In this document: positions 1 through 7,472 of the stretch, piece by piece
How positions within the stretch are numbered: position 1 is the first letter of the stretch
Layout: each line of letters starts with the position of its first letter
From: Petrimonas sp.
GTDB taxonomy: Bacteria > Bacteroidota > Bacteroidia > Bacteroidales > Dysgonomonadaceae
Direction: 5' to 3'
Assembly: GCA_012839475.1 (NCBI GenBank)
Contig: DUNG01000007.1
Span: 186,001-250,000, forward strand
Length of the DNA: 64,000 nt
Position numbers and translations under genes: made by a program
The notes under the pieces: generated by a model
Database searches by the model: none
The model's input: the letters and a program-made list of their open reading frames with translations, nothing else
What the model was told of the DNA's origin: nothing

Positions 1-131
1 GGTAGGATAAAGCCGATACCTACCAGGGCACCTTTAACGAGGCGAATAAACCAATCGACGACCGGTCGGATCTTTCGGGGTGATACAGGTTCTGTGTTTC
101 GTTCCGTGTGCTGTTCTTCGCACCGTTCCAT
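1..131 (-). CDS. DUF368 family membrane protein, N-terminal fragment
   Basis: Only the first 43 codons lie in the window; the gene runs off the left edge. The reverse strand opens with ATG at 131 and reads a polar, charged stretch of about 25 residues, then a hydrophobic segment containing KGALVGIGFILP. That resembles the opening of DUF368 proteins, which begin with a KG(x)xxG...PG(V/L)SGG motif. Members of this family (PopT) have been shown to flip undecaprenyl phosphate across the cytoplasmic membrane for cell-envelope recycling. The gene starts 15 bp after the stop of the HerA-like ATPase gene, so it is probably last in the proS-herA transcript. The assignment rests on a short stretch. Confidence 0.55.
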   Translation of the reverse strand, partial: MERCEEQHTERNTEPVSPRKIRPVVDWFIRLVKGALVGIGFIL

Positions 132-146
132 GTTTCGTTTATTCTG

Positions 147-1682
147 CTATTTTTTAGATAACGCGCCAAAGATACCGCGGGTGATGCTTCTCCCTATCTG
201 GTAGCTGATCTGTCGTTTGGTGCTTTTACCCACCTGGTCGATGAACTCGCCCAAGATGCCTCGATCGGCTTTCCTTTGCCGTGCTTCGGCCCGTTTCACC
301 CTCTCCGCTTCAAGCGCCGCTTTTTGGGCCTCTTTCTGTTGACGGATGCGCTCTTTCTCTTCTTCCGCGCGCTTTCTCTCCTCTTCTAGCAACTCCTGTT
401 TCTTGGAGAGGATCTCATAGGCCGACTCCCGGTCGATGTAGTTTTCGTACACCCCGTAGATGAGCGAGCTTCGGATCAGTTGATCCCTTTCGCCCACGGT
501 GATGGGGCCAATCTGTCCCTGTGGGGGCAGGATATTGGCACGCTCTACCATCTGCGGTGCCCCTTTCTCATCTAAGAACGAGACAAGTGCCTCACCGGTG
601 TTGAGTTGGGTAATCGCCTCCACGGTATCGAACGCGGGGTTGGTACGGAACGTGTTGGCCGCCACGCGGACCGCCTTCTGGTCGTTGGGCGTGTAAGCTC
701 GTAGGGCGTGCTGTATCCGGTTACCCAACTGCCCGAGTATAGCTGGTGGTATATCCGCCGGGTTTTGCGTGCAGAAGTAAACACCTACCCCTTTGGAGCG
801 GATGAGCCGCACGATTTGCTCCACCTTTTCCAGCAGCGAGGAGGGCATATCGTTGAACAGCAGGTGAGCCTCGTCGAAGAAAAAGATCAGTTTCGGCTTA
901 TCAAGGTCGCCCACTTCGGGCAGGGTTTCGTATAGGTCGTCGAGCAGCCACAAGAGGAAGGTGGTGTATACCCGCGGGGAGCTCATCAGTTTATCTGCGG
1001 CTAAAATGTTGATCACCCCTTTGCCCTGTTCCGTCTGGATGAAATCGGTTATCTCCAGATCCGGCTCACCGAAGAATTTATCCGCTCCCTCGCTCTCCAG
1101 CCGCATCAGCCCCCGTTGAATGGCGCCGATGCTGGCGGGGGAGATGTTGCCGTATTTAGTGGTGAATTCTCGCCGGTTATCGCCGATGAACTGCAGCATC
1201 TTTTGCAGGTCTTTCAGGTCGATTAGCAACAGGTCGTTATCGTCCGCGATACGGAAGGCCATCGTGAGGATGGCGCCTTGTGTCTCGTTCAGGTTGAGTA
1301 GCCGTTCCAGCAGCAGGGGACCCATGGAGGTAACGGTGGTTCGCACCGGGTGTCCCTGTTCGCCAAACACGTCCCAGAAACGCACCGGGAAGGGCTTGTA
1401 CTCGAACCCCTTTTCATGGAGGTTGTACTGCTCCACCCGTTTGTTGACGCTCTCCTTGTTGCCCCCTATCTTGGCCACCCCGGAGAGGTCGCCCTTCATA
1501 TCGGCGGCGAACACGGGCACCCCCATGTCGCTAAATGTTTCGGAGAGGGTTTGCAGCGTGACTGTTTTTCCCGTTCCGGTAGCACCGGTGATAAGGCCGT
1601 GGCGGTTTGCCATGCGGGGAACCAGGCATACCTCCTTTTCGTCGTTGATGGCTATAAAAGCATGATGGTTGTTGTCGAACAT
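147..1682 (-). CDS. HerA-type DUF853 ATPase
   Basis: A 511-residue protein of the HerA/FtsK superfamily (DUF853, also called helicase HerA-like). Walker A is GATGTGKT at residues 33-40 and Walker B is [10 protein letters not shown] with D270-E271. The conserved [18 protein letters not shown] block lies at 305-322, followed by a Glu/Lys/Arg coiled coil at about 425-475 and a basic tail. The family is thought to pump or unwind DNA as a hexameric ring, but its cellular role in bacteria is unclear. I chose ATG 1682 because a longer reading frame from 1787 would overlap the end of proS and translate a hexanucleotide repeat as poly-Ile. It follows proS by 28 bp, so the two are probably co-transcribed. 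Confidence 0.85.
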   Translation of the reverse strand: MFDNNHHAFIAINDEKEVCLVPRMANRHGLITGATGTGKTVTLQTLSETFSDMGVPVFAADMKGDLSGVAKIGGNKESVNKRVEQYNLHEKGFEYKPFPVRFWDVFGEQGHPVRTTVTSMGPLLLERLLNLNETQGAILTMAFRIADDNDLLLIDLKDLQKMLQFIGDNRREFTTKYGNISPASIGAIQRGLMRLESEGADKFFGEPDLEITDFIQTEQGKGVINILAADKLMSSPRVYTTFLLWLLDDLYETLPEVGDLDKPKLIFFFDEAHLLFNDMPSSLLEKVEQIVRLIRSKGVGVYFCTQNPADIPPAILGQLGNRIQHALRAYTPNDQKAVRVAANTFRTNPAFDTVEAITQLNTGEALVSFLDEKGAPQMVERANILPPQGQIGPITVGERDQLIRSSLIYGVYENYIDRESAYEILSKKQELLEEERKRAEEEKERIRQQKEAQKAALEAERVKRAEARQRKADRGILGEFIDQVGKSTKRQISYQIGRSITRGIFGALSKK

Positions 1683-1683
1683 G

Positions 1684-1709
1684 GTGATTATGATTATGAT
1701 TATGATATG
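1684..1709. repeat. Hexanucleotide repeat in the proS-herA spacer
   Basis: Three and a half copies of GATTAT (ATAATC on the transcribed strand) fill almost all of the 28 bp between the proS stop and the start of the HerA-like gene. The tract occupies the place where a ribosome-binding site would lie, so a change in copy number would alter leader length. No classical Shine-Dalgarno sequence is visible there. Confidence 0.7.
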
Positions 1710-1710
1710 G

Positions 1711-3192
1711 TTAGTAGGCCCGTGCGAATAGTACCCGTTGCGTCGAGGGTTTGCCGGTGACCATGCATTTGCCCGGCGTTTTATCACCCTCTAATGGGAT
1801 ACAGCGGATGGTAGCTTTCGTCTCCTCCTTGATCAGTGCCTCCGTCTCGGGCGTTCCGTCCCAGTGGCACAGGAGGAATCCCCCCTTCTCGATCTCCTCT
1901 TTGAACTCGTCATAGGAGTTCACTTCTCTGGTTTGCGAATCCCGGAAATCGACCGCCTTCTTGTAGATATTCTCCTGTATCTCGTCCAGCAGTTGCTTGA
2001 TATGGTTCTCGATACCGTCTACCGGTAAGGTCTCTTTGGTGAGGGTATCACGACGGGCCACCTCCACGGTGTTGTTCTCCAGGTCACGGGCTCCCATCGC
2101 CAGGCGTACTGGCACTCCTTTGAGCTCGTACTCTGAGAACTTCCAGCCCGGCTTCTTGTTATCGGCGTTGTCATACTTGACGCTGATACCGAGTGCTTTC
2201 AGTCGCTCGATGATTCCTTTCACCTTCTCGTCAACCTTTTTCAGTTGCTCTTCGTTTCGATATATCGGTACGATGACCACTTGGTAAGGTGCCAGTTTGG
2301 GTGGGAGCACCAGGCCGTTATCGTCGGAGTGCGACATGATCAGCGCCCCCATCAAGCGGGTGGAGACACCCCACGAGGTGGCCCACACGTACTCCAGCTT
2401 TCCATTCTGGTCGGTGAACTGCACGTCGAACGCCTTCGCGAAGTTCTGTCCCAGGAAGTGAGAGGTACCCGACTGCAATGCCTTGCCATCTTGCATCAGT
2501 GCTTCGATGGTATAGGTCTCTTCCGCCCCGGCGAATCGCTCCGACTCTGTTTTAAACCCTGTCACTACCGGCATGGCCATGTACTTCTCGGCAAATTCGG
2601 CGTAAATGTTGATCATTTGCTCGGTCTCCGCGATTGCCTCTTCTTTGGTGGCGTGGGCGGTATGACCCTCCTGCCACAGGAACTCGGTGGTACGCAAAAA
2701 GAGACGGGTACGCATCTCCCAACGCACCACGTTGGCCCACTGGTTAATAAGTATGGGAAGGTCTCGGTAGGACTGTATCCAGTTCTTGTAGGCACTCCAT
2801 ATGATGGTCTCGGAGGTGGGGCGAACTACCAGCTCCTCCTCCAGTTTCGCCTCGGGATCCACGATCAGGCCGTTGCCCTCGGGATCGTTCATCAGCCGGT
2901 AGTGCGTAACAACGGCACACTCTTTCGCGAACCCTTCCACATGGTCGGCCTCACGGCTCAGGTATGATTTTGGAATAAACAGGGGGAAGTACGCGTTCAT
3001 GTGCCCCGTCTCTTTGAACATATCATCCAGCTGACGCTGCATCTTCTCCCATATCGCGAACCCGTAGGGTTTGATCACCATGCACCCCCGTACGGCGGAG
3101 TTTTCTGCCAAATCGGCCTTGATCACCAAATCTAGGTACCATTGCGAGTAATCTTTCGCCTGAGGGGTAAGCTCCTTTAATTCTTTTGCCAT
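1711..3192 (-). CDS. proS: Prolyl-tRNA synthetase, archaeal/eukaryotic type
   Basis: Charges tRNA-Pro with proline in the cytoplasm. The 493-residue protein has the class II aaRS elements RPTSE and [24 protein letters not shown], a [14 protein letters not shown] segment and a C-terminal anticodon-binding domain (from about VVIVPIY). It ends with the hydrophobic-Tyr tail ARAY typical of the ProS type 3 family. It has no bacterial-type editing insertion, as expected for the eukaryote-like form usual in Bacteroidota. ATG 3192 lies about 120 bp from the divergent pabB gene. The downstream HerA-like gene is probably in the same transcript. Confidence 0.95.
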   Translation of the reverse strand: MAKELKELTPQAKDYSQWYLDLVIKADLAENSAVRGCMVIKPYGFAIWEKMQRQLDDMFKETGHMNAYFPLFIPKSYLSREADHVEGFAKECAVVTHYRLMNDPEGNGLIVDPEAKLEEELVVRPTSETIIWSAYKNWIQSYRDLPILINQWANVVRWEMRTRLFLRTTEFLWQEGHTAHATKEEAIAETEQMINIYAEFAEKYMAMPVVTGFKTESERFAGAEETYTIEALMQDGKALQSGTSHFLGQNFAKAFDVQFTDQNGKLEYVWATSWGVSTRLMGALIMSHSDDNGLVLPPKLAPYQVVIVPIYRNEEQLKKVDEKVKGIIERLKALGISVKYDNADNKKPGWKFSEYELKGVPVRLAMGARDLENNTVEVARRDTLTKETLPVDGIENHIKQLLDEIQENIYKKAVDFRDSQTREVNSYDEFKEEIEKGGFLLCHWDGTPETEALIKEETKATIRCIPLEGDKTPGKCMVTGKPSTQRVLFARAY

Positions 3193-3292
3193 TTCCTGTT
3201 GACTCTTATTTTAATTTGAAGAGGCAAAGATAATAAATATTGCGCTTGCGAACAATCTTGAAGCGAGGGAGACGCGGGAAATTCAGGATCAT

Positions 3293-3306
3293 TTGTTGTA
3301 ACTTTG
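3293..3306 (+). promoter_or_regulatory. Bacteroidota-type -7 element before pabB
   Basis: TAACTTTG at 3299-3306 matches the TAnnTTTG -7 consensus of the Bacteroidota primary sigma factor. The expected transcript start is only a few bases before the upstream ATG at 3311, so the next in-frame ATG at 3344 is the more likely initiation codon. Confidence 0.6.
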
Positions 3307-3343
3307 CCGCATGTTTATCCATTGCCATCAAATCGCGGCCAAG

Positions 3344-4282
3344 ATGAACGAGGCGGGGAGAACGAAAACCCCGTTTCTGTTCGCTGTAAACTTCGAGATG
3401 AGCGAGGGGTTTTTTATTGAAAACCCGTTGCGACAAAACCATGTTCTTTTCGATCTGAACGGTATTACTAACGCTAAACAGATCCCTAATGCACCGATGG
3501 ACTTCGTTTTTGAACGTTATCCCGAAAGCTTTGAAACGTACGAAGAACGGTTCCGTTGTGCGATGGAGGCATTGCGTGCAGGCGAAACGTTGTTGCTCAA
3601 CCTCACCATTAAAACGCCTGTTGAGACGTCACTGTCGCTGCGTGAAATTTTCGAGCGCAGCCAAGCAAAATACCGTCTTTATGTACCCGGGAAGTTTGTC
3701 TGCTTTTCCCCCGAGCGATTCGTAATGATAAGGAACGGGAAAATCTTCTCGCACCCGATGAAGGGGACCATCGACGCCGACCTGCCTAATGCAGCCGGGA
3801 GGTTGCTCAACGACCGGAAGGAGGTTGCCGAGCATGAGATGATTACGAAGCTTACCCGCGATGATTTAGGACGGGTGGCGACAAAGGTCAAGGTCAACCG
3901 TTATCGGTACATCGACAGGTTAAAAACGAATAACGGTACCATTCTGCAAACCAGCTCTGAAGTTGAAGGCACCCTCCCAGCCGACTACCTGCTTAGTTTG
4001 GGAACCCTTTTTTTCAAACTGCTTCCGGCAGGTTCTATCGCGGGTACACCCCGTGAAGCCACCCTGCGCATTATACGGGCATGCGAACAACAACCCCGCG
4101 GTTTCTATAGTGGGGTAGTGGGCTATTTTGATGGCGAGAACCTCGATTCGGGCGTTTTAATCCGCTTTATCGAGGAGGAGAATGGCAAGATGTACTTCCG
4201 CAGTGGCGGTGGCATCACCATTGAGAGCCAATGCGAAAGCGAATACAACGAAGCCATCCAAAAAGTATATCTACCCTTTTAA
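3344..4282 (+). CDS. pabB: Aminodeoxychorismate synthase component I (PabB)
   Basis: A chorismate-binding enzyme that aminates chorismate to 4-amino-4-deoxychorismate in the para-aminobenzoate branch of folate synthesis. From ATG 3344 it is 312 residues, the short form lacking the long N-terminal domain. Family blocks include GTLPADY, AGSIAGTPREATLRII, RGFYSGVVGYFD and the C-terminal SGGGITIESQCESEYNEA. An ATG at 3311 would add 11 residues but sits on the predicted transcript start. pabC follows after 9 bp. No pabA-type glutamine amidotransferase lies nearby, so ammonia must come from a partner encoded elsewhere. Confidence 0.9.
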   Translation: MNEAGRTKTPFLFAVNFEMSEGFFIENPLRQNHVLFDLNGITNAKQIPNAPMDFVFERYPESFETYEERFRCAMEALRAGETLLLNLTIKTPVETSLSLREIFERSQAKYRLYVPGKFVCFSPERFVMIRNGKIFSHPMKGTIDADLPNAAGRLLNDRKEVAEHEMITKLTRDDLGRVATKVKVNRYRYIDRLKTNNGTILQTSSEVEGTLPADYLLSLGTLFFKLLPAGSIAGTPREATLRIIRACEQQPRGFYSGVVGYFDGENLDSGVLIRFIEEENGKMYFRSGGGITIESQCESEYNEAIQKVYLPF

Positions 4283-4291
4283 GCGATCAAC

Positions 4292-4885
4292 ATGTTTCTC
4301 GAAACTATTTGTATTAAAAACGGCATTGTGCAAGGCATTGAGGCGCATCAAGCGCGAATGCGCGATACCGCCCTTTGTTTCGGCTTCCATGCTCCTGTAC
4401 TGCCCGATTTATCGGCACAGGTTCCGATAGGGTTAAAAGAAAGCAAAAAGGTGAAATGCAGCGTGGTATACCACGAGCAGATCCTCAGCATCACGTTTAC
4501 CGCTTACCGACGGAAAAAGATTGATTCGCTCAAACTGATGGAGGCCGACGTGGCCTATTCTTTTAAGTATTCTGATCGGTCGGTGCTCAACACGTTGCTA
4601 CAAGAAAAGGGAGATTGCGATGAAATACTGATCGTGAAGAACAGTTGCATTACCGATACTTCGTTTAGTAACGTCGTTTTCAGTAAGGATGACCTTTTTT
4701 TCACCCCCGATACATACCTATTAAACGGCACCAAGCGGCAACAACTCCTTCGGGAGAAAAGAATCCGTGAAACACGCGTAACGGTTGACAACCTGCACTT
4801 TTTCGACAAGGTATACCTCATCAATGCCATGTTAGACATCGAGGATAGCGTGGGGTTGAGCGTGGATAAAATCACAATGAGGTGA
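4292..4885 (+). CDS. pabC: Aminotransferase class IV, PabC-like lyase
   Basis: A 197-residue PLP enzyme of fold type IV, probably 4-amino-4-deoxychorismate lyase, releasing p-aminobenzoate and pyruvate. The likely PLP lysine is K92 in the YSFKYSDRS motif. The following GDCDEILIVKNSCITDTSFSN block is the conserved segment around the cofactor phosphate. It is shorter than E. coli PabC (about 270 residues), as is common for Bacteroidota members. It follows pabB by 9 bp, and together the two genes encode the two steps from chorismate to p-aminobenzoate. A role as a generic branched-chain aminotransferase is unlikely given the size and neighbour. Confidence 0.85.
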   Translation: MFLETICIKNGIVQGIEAHQARMRDTALCFGFHAPVLPDLSAQVPIGLKESKKVKCSVVYHEQILSITFTAYRRKKIDSLKLMEADVAYSFKYSDRSVLNTLLQEKGDCDEILIVKNSCITDTSFSNVVFSKDDLFFTPDTYLLNGTKRQQLLREKRIRETRVTVDNLHFFDKVYLINAMLDIEDSVGLSVDKITMR

Positions 4886-4894
4886 TTACTTCAA

Positions 4895-5056
4895 TCACTT
4901 TGATTGAAGTTCATCCTGATCTGCAATAGGTTTATTTTTCTGATCTATCTCCGGATCATTAATTTCGGCACGAATTCCTTTTTCTAAATCTTTGACTTTC
5001 TTTTCATCATCAATGATGATTTTTCCCGGTTTGTTTTTTGGATACTTGTCACCCAT
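4895..5056 (-). CDS. Small charged hypothetical protein
   Basis: A 53-residue hydrophilic reading frame beginning MGDKYPKNKPGK, rich in Lys, Asp and Glu, with no hydrophobic segment. It is convergent with pabC, with stops about 10 bp apart. An upstream start at 5140 would add 28 basic residues; I prefer 5056 because it gives a clean soluble protein. A promoter-like element lies about 200 bp upstream at 5261-5280 on the same strand. I do not recognise the family and cannot assign a function. Confidence 0.4.
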   Translation of the reverse strand: MGDKYPKNKPGKIIIDDEKKVKDLEKGIRAEINDPEIDQKNKPIADQDELQSK

Positions 5057-5260
5057 GGTTATTAATATTTTAAAATTACTCCTACTCGTAAGGCTTTTCG
5101 GAATACGCCCCTTTTTTATGGTGAATGCTGGTCTCCACATTTAAAGTTCGATATTACTATTTTTTTGTCATACACTATGGTTAGCCCATCGGCTTTTGCA
5201 GACCGTCTATATTTTTGGTTGCTAAACTTACCCGTCACATCTATATAGCGTATTAACGGA

Positions 5261-5280
5261 ACAAATATACAACATTCGTG
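5261..5280 (-). promoter_or_regulatory. Promoter-like motif, copy 1 of 3
   Basis: On the reverse strand this reads CGAATGTTGTATATTTGT, containing the -7 type element TATATTTG. Near-identical 19-20 base versions occur at 17154-17172 and 38458-38476, also on the reverse strand and upstream of reverse-strand genes. Here the nearest downstream gene is the 53-residue protein ending at 4895, with a leader of about 200 bp. Confidence 0.45.
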
Positions 5281-5349
5281 ATGTGAAACAACAATATTGC
5301 TCCATGTTTTCTTGCCAGTTAAATCATTCTTGAAAATATTTGCTTAACA

Positions 5350-5381
5350 TTTGCAGGTGTTATTATTTACACCCAAATTTG
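5350..5381 (+). promoter_or_regulatory. Promoter with internal inverted repeat upstream of ltaE
   Basis: TTTG at 5350-5353 (-33 like) is followed by the imperfect palindrome GGTGTTATTATTTACACC at 5356-5373 and directly by CAAATTTG at 5374-5381 (-7 like). The layout and about 50 bp of upstream flank match the promoter at 6618-6649. The rest of the 5057-5491 gap holds a leader of about 100 nt with a short inverted repeat GTAACG...CGTTAC and nothing else that I recognise. Confidence 0.6.
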
Positions 5382-5491
5382 CATTGGAATCAGGCGAACG
5401 GTGTACAGCGGTTCCTAACGTAACGTATAGTATATCGTTACCTTCAAACCGAACGCATCGGAGGAAGCAGTAGTACAAAAAACAAAAACCT

Positions 5492-6517
5492 ATGAGAAGC
5501 TTTGGAAGTGATAATAATTCAGGAGTGCATCCCCGTATCATGCAGGCTATTGCCGAAGCTAACACGAACCACACGGTTGCTTATGGTGATGACGCGTGGA
5601 CGCGGCATGCCGAAGACGCGGTAAGGGAGTTGTTGGGCGAAAAAGAGATACAACCGATGTTCGTTTTTAACGGAACGGGTGCAAACGTGGTTGCTTTGCA
5701 GGCTTGCCTGTTGCCGTTTCACTCCATTATCTGTGCATCAACAGCCCATATCGCGGTGGATGAGTGTGGCGCACCCGCGAAATTCACGGGTTGTGTACTG
5801 AAAGAGATTGTCACGCCCGACGGAAAACTTACCCCCGAATTGGTTCGACCGCTTCTGCACGGTTTCGGATTCGAGCATCACTCGCAACCCAAGGTTATTG
5901 CCATATCGCAAACAACAGAACTGGGTACGGCTTACACCCCTGGCGAGTTGAAAGCACTTGCCGGTTTGGCTCACGAGCACGATATGTACCTTTTCGTAGA
6001 TGGCACACGAATGGCCAATGCATGCGACAATTTAGATGTTTCATTGCGAGAAATAACGGTTGATTGTGGTGTGGATATTTTCACGTTGGGTGGCACGAAA
6101 AACGGCTTGATGATGGGTGAAGCCATTGTTCCGCTACGCGAAGAACTTGCTGAAAACCTGAAATATTACCGAAAACAGACCACGCAACTCTACTCTAAAA
6201 TGCGTTTTATTTCGGCGCAATTTATTCCTTACCTGAAAGAGGGTATTTGGCTGGATAATGCACGTCGATCCAACGCGGCCGCTCAAAGGTTGGCTACCGA
6301 AATGAAGAAAATTGGTGTCGAGTTAACCCAAAAGGTGGAATCGAACCAACTCTTTTTCATCCTTCCGAAAGAGATTACCGATAAGTTACTCGAACGTTAT
6401 TTCTTCTATTCCTGGGATGAAGAACGCGATGAATCGCGCTTGGTTTGTTCATGGGATACCACTGATAAGGATATTGATGAGTTTATAGCATATTTAAGTG
6501 GTTTGCAAACAAAATAA
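5492..6517 (+). CDS. ltaE: Low-specificity L-threonine aldolase
   Basis: A PLP fold type I enzyme cleaving L-threonine or allo-threonine to glycine and acetaldehyde. Of 341 residues, the PLP lysine is K203 in TLGGTKNGLM and the aspartate pairing with the pyridine ring is D170 in FVDGTRMANA. The glycine-rich FNGTGANV at 59-66 is the phosphate-binding region. The N-terminus SFGSDNNSGVHPRIM is typical of the beta-eliminating-lyase branch. ATG 5492 is preceded by an A-rich leader (ACAAAAACCT) rather than a Shine-Dalgarno site. It stands alone and is flanked on both sides by related operator-promoter sequences. Confidence 0.93.
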   Translation: MRSFGSDNNSGVHPRIMQAIAEANTNHTVAYGDDAWTRHAEDAVRELLGEKEIQPMFVFNGTGANVVALQACLLPFHSIICASTAHIAVDECGAPAKFTGCVLKEIVTPDGKLTPELVRPLLHGFGFEHHSQPKVIAISQTTELGTAYTPGELKALAGLAHEHDMYLFVDGTRMANACDNLDVSLREITVDCGVDIFTLGGTKNGLMMGEAIVPLREELAENLKYYRKQTTQLYSKMRFISAQFIPYLKEGIWLDNARRSNAAAQRLATEMKKIGVELTQKVESNQLFFILPKEITDKLLERYFFYSWDEERDESRLVCSWDTTDKDIDEFIAYLSGLQTK

Positions 6518-6617
6518 TTTGCTCGAGTAGAATATCTACTATTGGAAATATAAAACCTATTACATTGGTTTGTGTTTTCTTGTAAGTAAAACTATTCTTG
6601 GAATTATTTGCCTGGTA

Positions 6618-6649
6618 TTTGCAGGTATAAAATTTTATACCTAAATTTG
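6618..6649 (+). promoter_or_regulatory. Promoter with perfect 18-bp palindrome
   Basis: TTTG at 6618-6621 and TAAATTTG at 6642-6649 form a good Bacteroidota promoter with 20 bp between. The perfect palindrome GGTATAAAATTTTATACC (6624-6641) fills that spacer and is an obvious operator candidate. It lies 18 bp before the DUF4160 start. The DUF2442 protein of the same operon carries a C-terminal helix-turn-helix-like region and is the natural candidate repressor, as in other autoregulated toxin-antitoxin pairs (inference). Confidence 0.7.
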
Positions 6650-6667
6650 CATTACAGTAATCATGTT

Positions 6668-6915
6668 ATGCCAACTATTTTTGAAATTTTCGACTTCGTT
6701 TTTTCTTTTTCTCCGGCGATCACGCTCCCATCCATGTACACGTGGTAAAAGGGGATGATGATGCCAAGATAGCTATAATTCCTGAAATCAAATTAGTGTA
6801 TAACAACGGATTGAAAGTGGGTGACCTAAGAAAAGCATTACAACTTGCCGAAATGTACAAATCAGAAATAATAGATGCGTGGAATAAATATTTTGACGAA
6901 AATGGAAGCAATTAA
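6668..6915 (+). pseudogene. DUF4160 gene, frameshifted
   Basis: ATG 6668 reads MPTIFEIFDF and then goes out of frame. From about 6703 another frame continues FFFFSGDHAPIHVHVVKGDD and on to DAWNKYFDENGSN, stopping at 6915. Together they give a full-length DUF4160 protein of about 82 residues (MPTIFEIFGF(R)FFF..DH.PIHVHV is the family pattern). Loss of one base near 6698-6704, for example TTCCGTTTTTTC becoming TTCGTTTTTTC, explains the break. DUF4160 proteins are usually encoded beside DUF2442 proteins and are predicted toxin-antitoxin partners. This copy would be inactive unless the shift is a sequencing error or is corrected by slippage on the T6 run. Confidence 0.75.
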
Positions 6916-7321
6916 AAATATATGGTTTGAGAACGAGCGTATTTACATGCTTGCCGATGATGACAAGGTTTACAGCCGTCCATTAGAAGCATTCCCAATA
7001 CTTAAAGAAGCAAATGACGCACAGCGATTGAAGTTCAAAATATGCCTAAAAGGGAAAGCATTGCGTTGGGATGAATTAGATGAAGATATACATATCAGCA
7101 GCTTTGCTGAAACCAAAGAACCGGAATATCCCAATGAAATAGCACGTATTTTTAATCAAATACCGGAATTGAATGTAAGTGCCGTGGCCCGTACCCTGGG
7201 TATAAACAAAAGCCTGCTTTCCAGCTATATTTACGGTATGAAAAAACCATCACCGGAACGCACGGAGGAGATAAAAAGTGCCATAAGGAAAATAGGGCAA
7301 AATATGCTTGCTGTTGTGTAG
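6902..7321 (+). CDS. DUF2442 protein with C-terminal helix-turn-helix
   Basis: A 139-residue protein from ATG 6902, overlapping the end of the DUF4160 gene by 14 bp. Residues 1-80 fit DUF2442 (IKNIWFENERIYMLADDDKVYSRPLEAFPIL). Residues 90-139 contain NVSAVARTLGINKSLLSSYIYGMKKPSPER, a helix-turn-helix-like segment of the Xre/Cro kind. It is the predicted antitoxin partner of DUF4160 and probably binds its own operator palindrome at 6624-6641. A terminator hairpin follows at 7365-7392. The antitoxin frame is intact although its partner is broken. Confidence 0.75.
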   Translation: MEAIKNIWFENERIYMLADDDKVYSRPLEAFPILKEANDAQRLKFKICLKGKALRWDELDEDIHISSFAETKEPEYPNEIARIFNQIPELNVSAVARTLGINKSLLSSYIYGMKKPSPERTEEIKSAIRKIGQNMLAVV

Positions 7322-7364
7322 TTTTGACATGAAATCTCAAGCTATTGCTTTAATCAGTGACCCT

Positions 7365-7396
7365 GAAAATCCCATTTAACAGCGGGATTTTCTTTT
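7365..7396 (+). terminator. Rho-independent terminator after DUF2442
   Basis: GAAAATCCC (7365-7373) pairs perfectly with GGGATTTTC (7384-7392) around a 10-base loop, followed by a short T run. It closes the rightward DUF4160/DUF2442 operon and faces the leftward ABC transporter operon. Confidence 0.7.
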
Positions 7397-7472
7397 ACAA
7401 CTGCCCTGTTTTACAACTGCCCTGTTTTACAACTGCCCTGTTTTACAACTGCCCTGTTCTACAACTGCCCTG
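7393..7472. repeat. 16-bp tandem repeat across the stop codon of an ABC gene
   Basis: Five head-to-tail copies of TTTTACAACTGCCCTG with an exact 16-bp period. The rightmost copy (7457-7472, one base different) encodes the last residues GQL and the stop codon of the ABC transporter subunit on the reverse strand. The other four lie downstream of that stop, each carrying the same in-phase GGGCAGTTGTAA end. Confidence 0.9.

Noticed and set aside
1683-1787. N-terminal extension of the HerA-like ATPase beginning MIKRRANAW
   Set aside because: It overlaps proS, reads the ATAATC repeat as poly-Ile and lacks family similarity; the start at 1682 is better.
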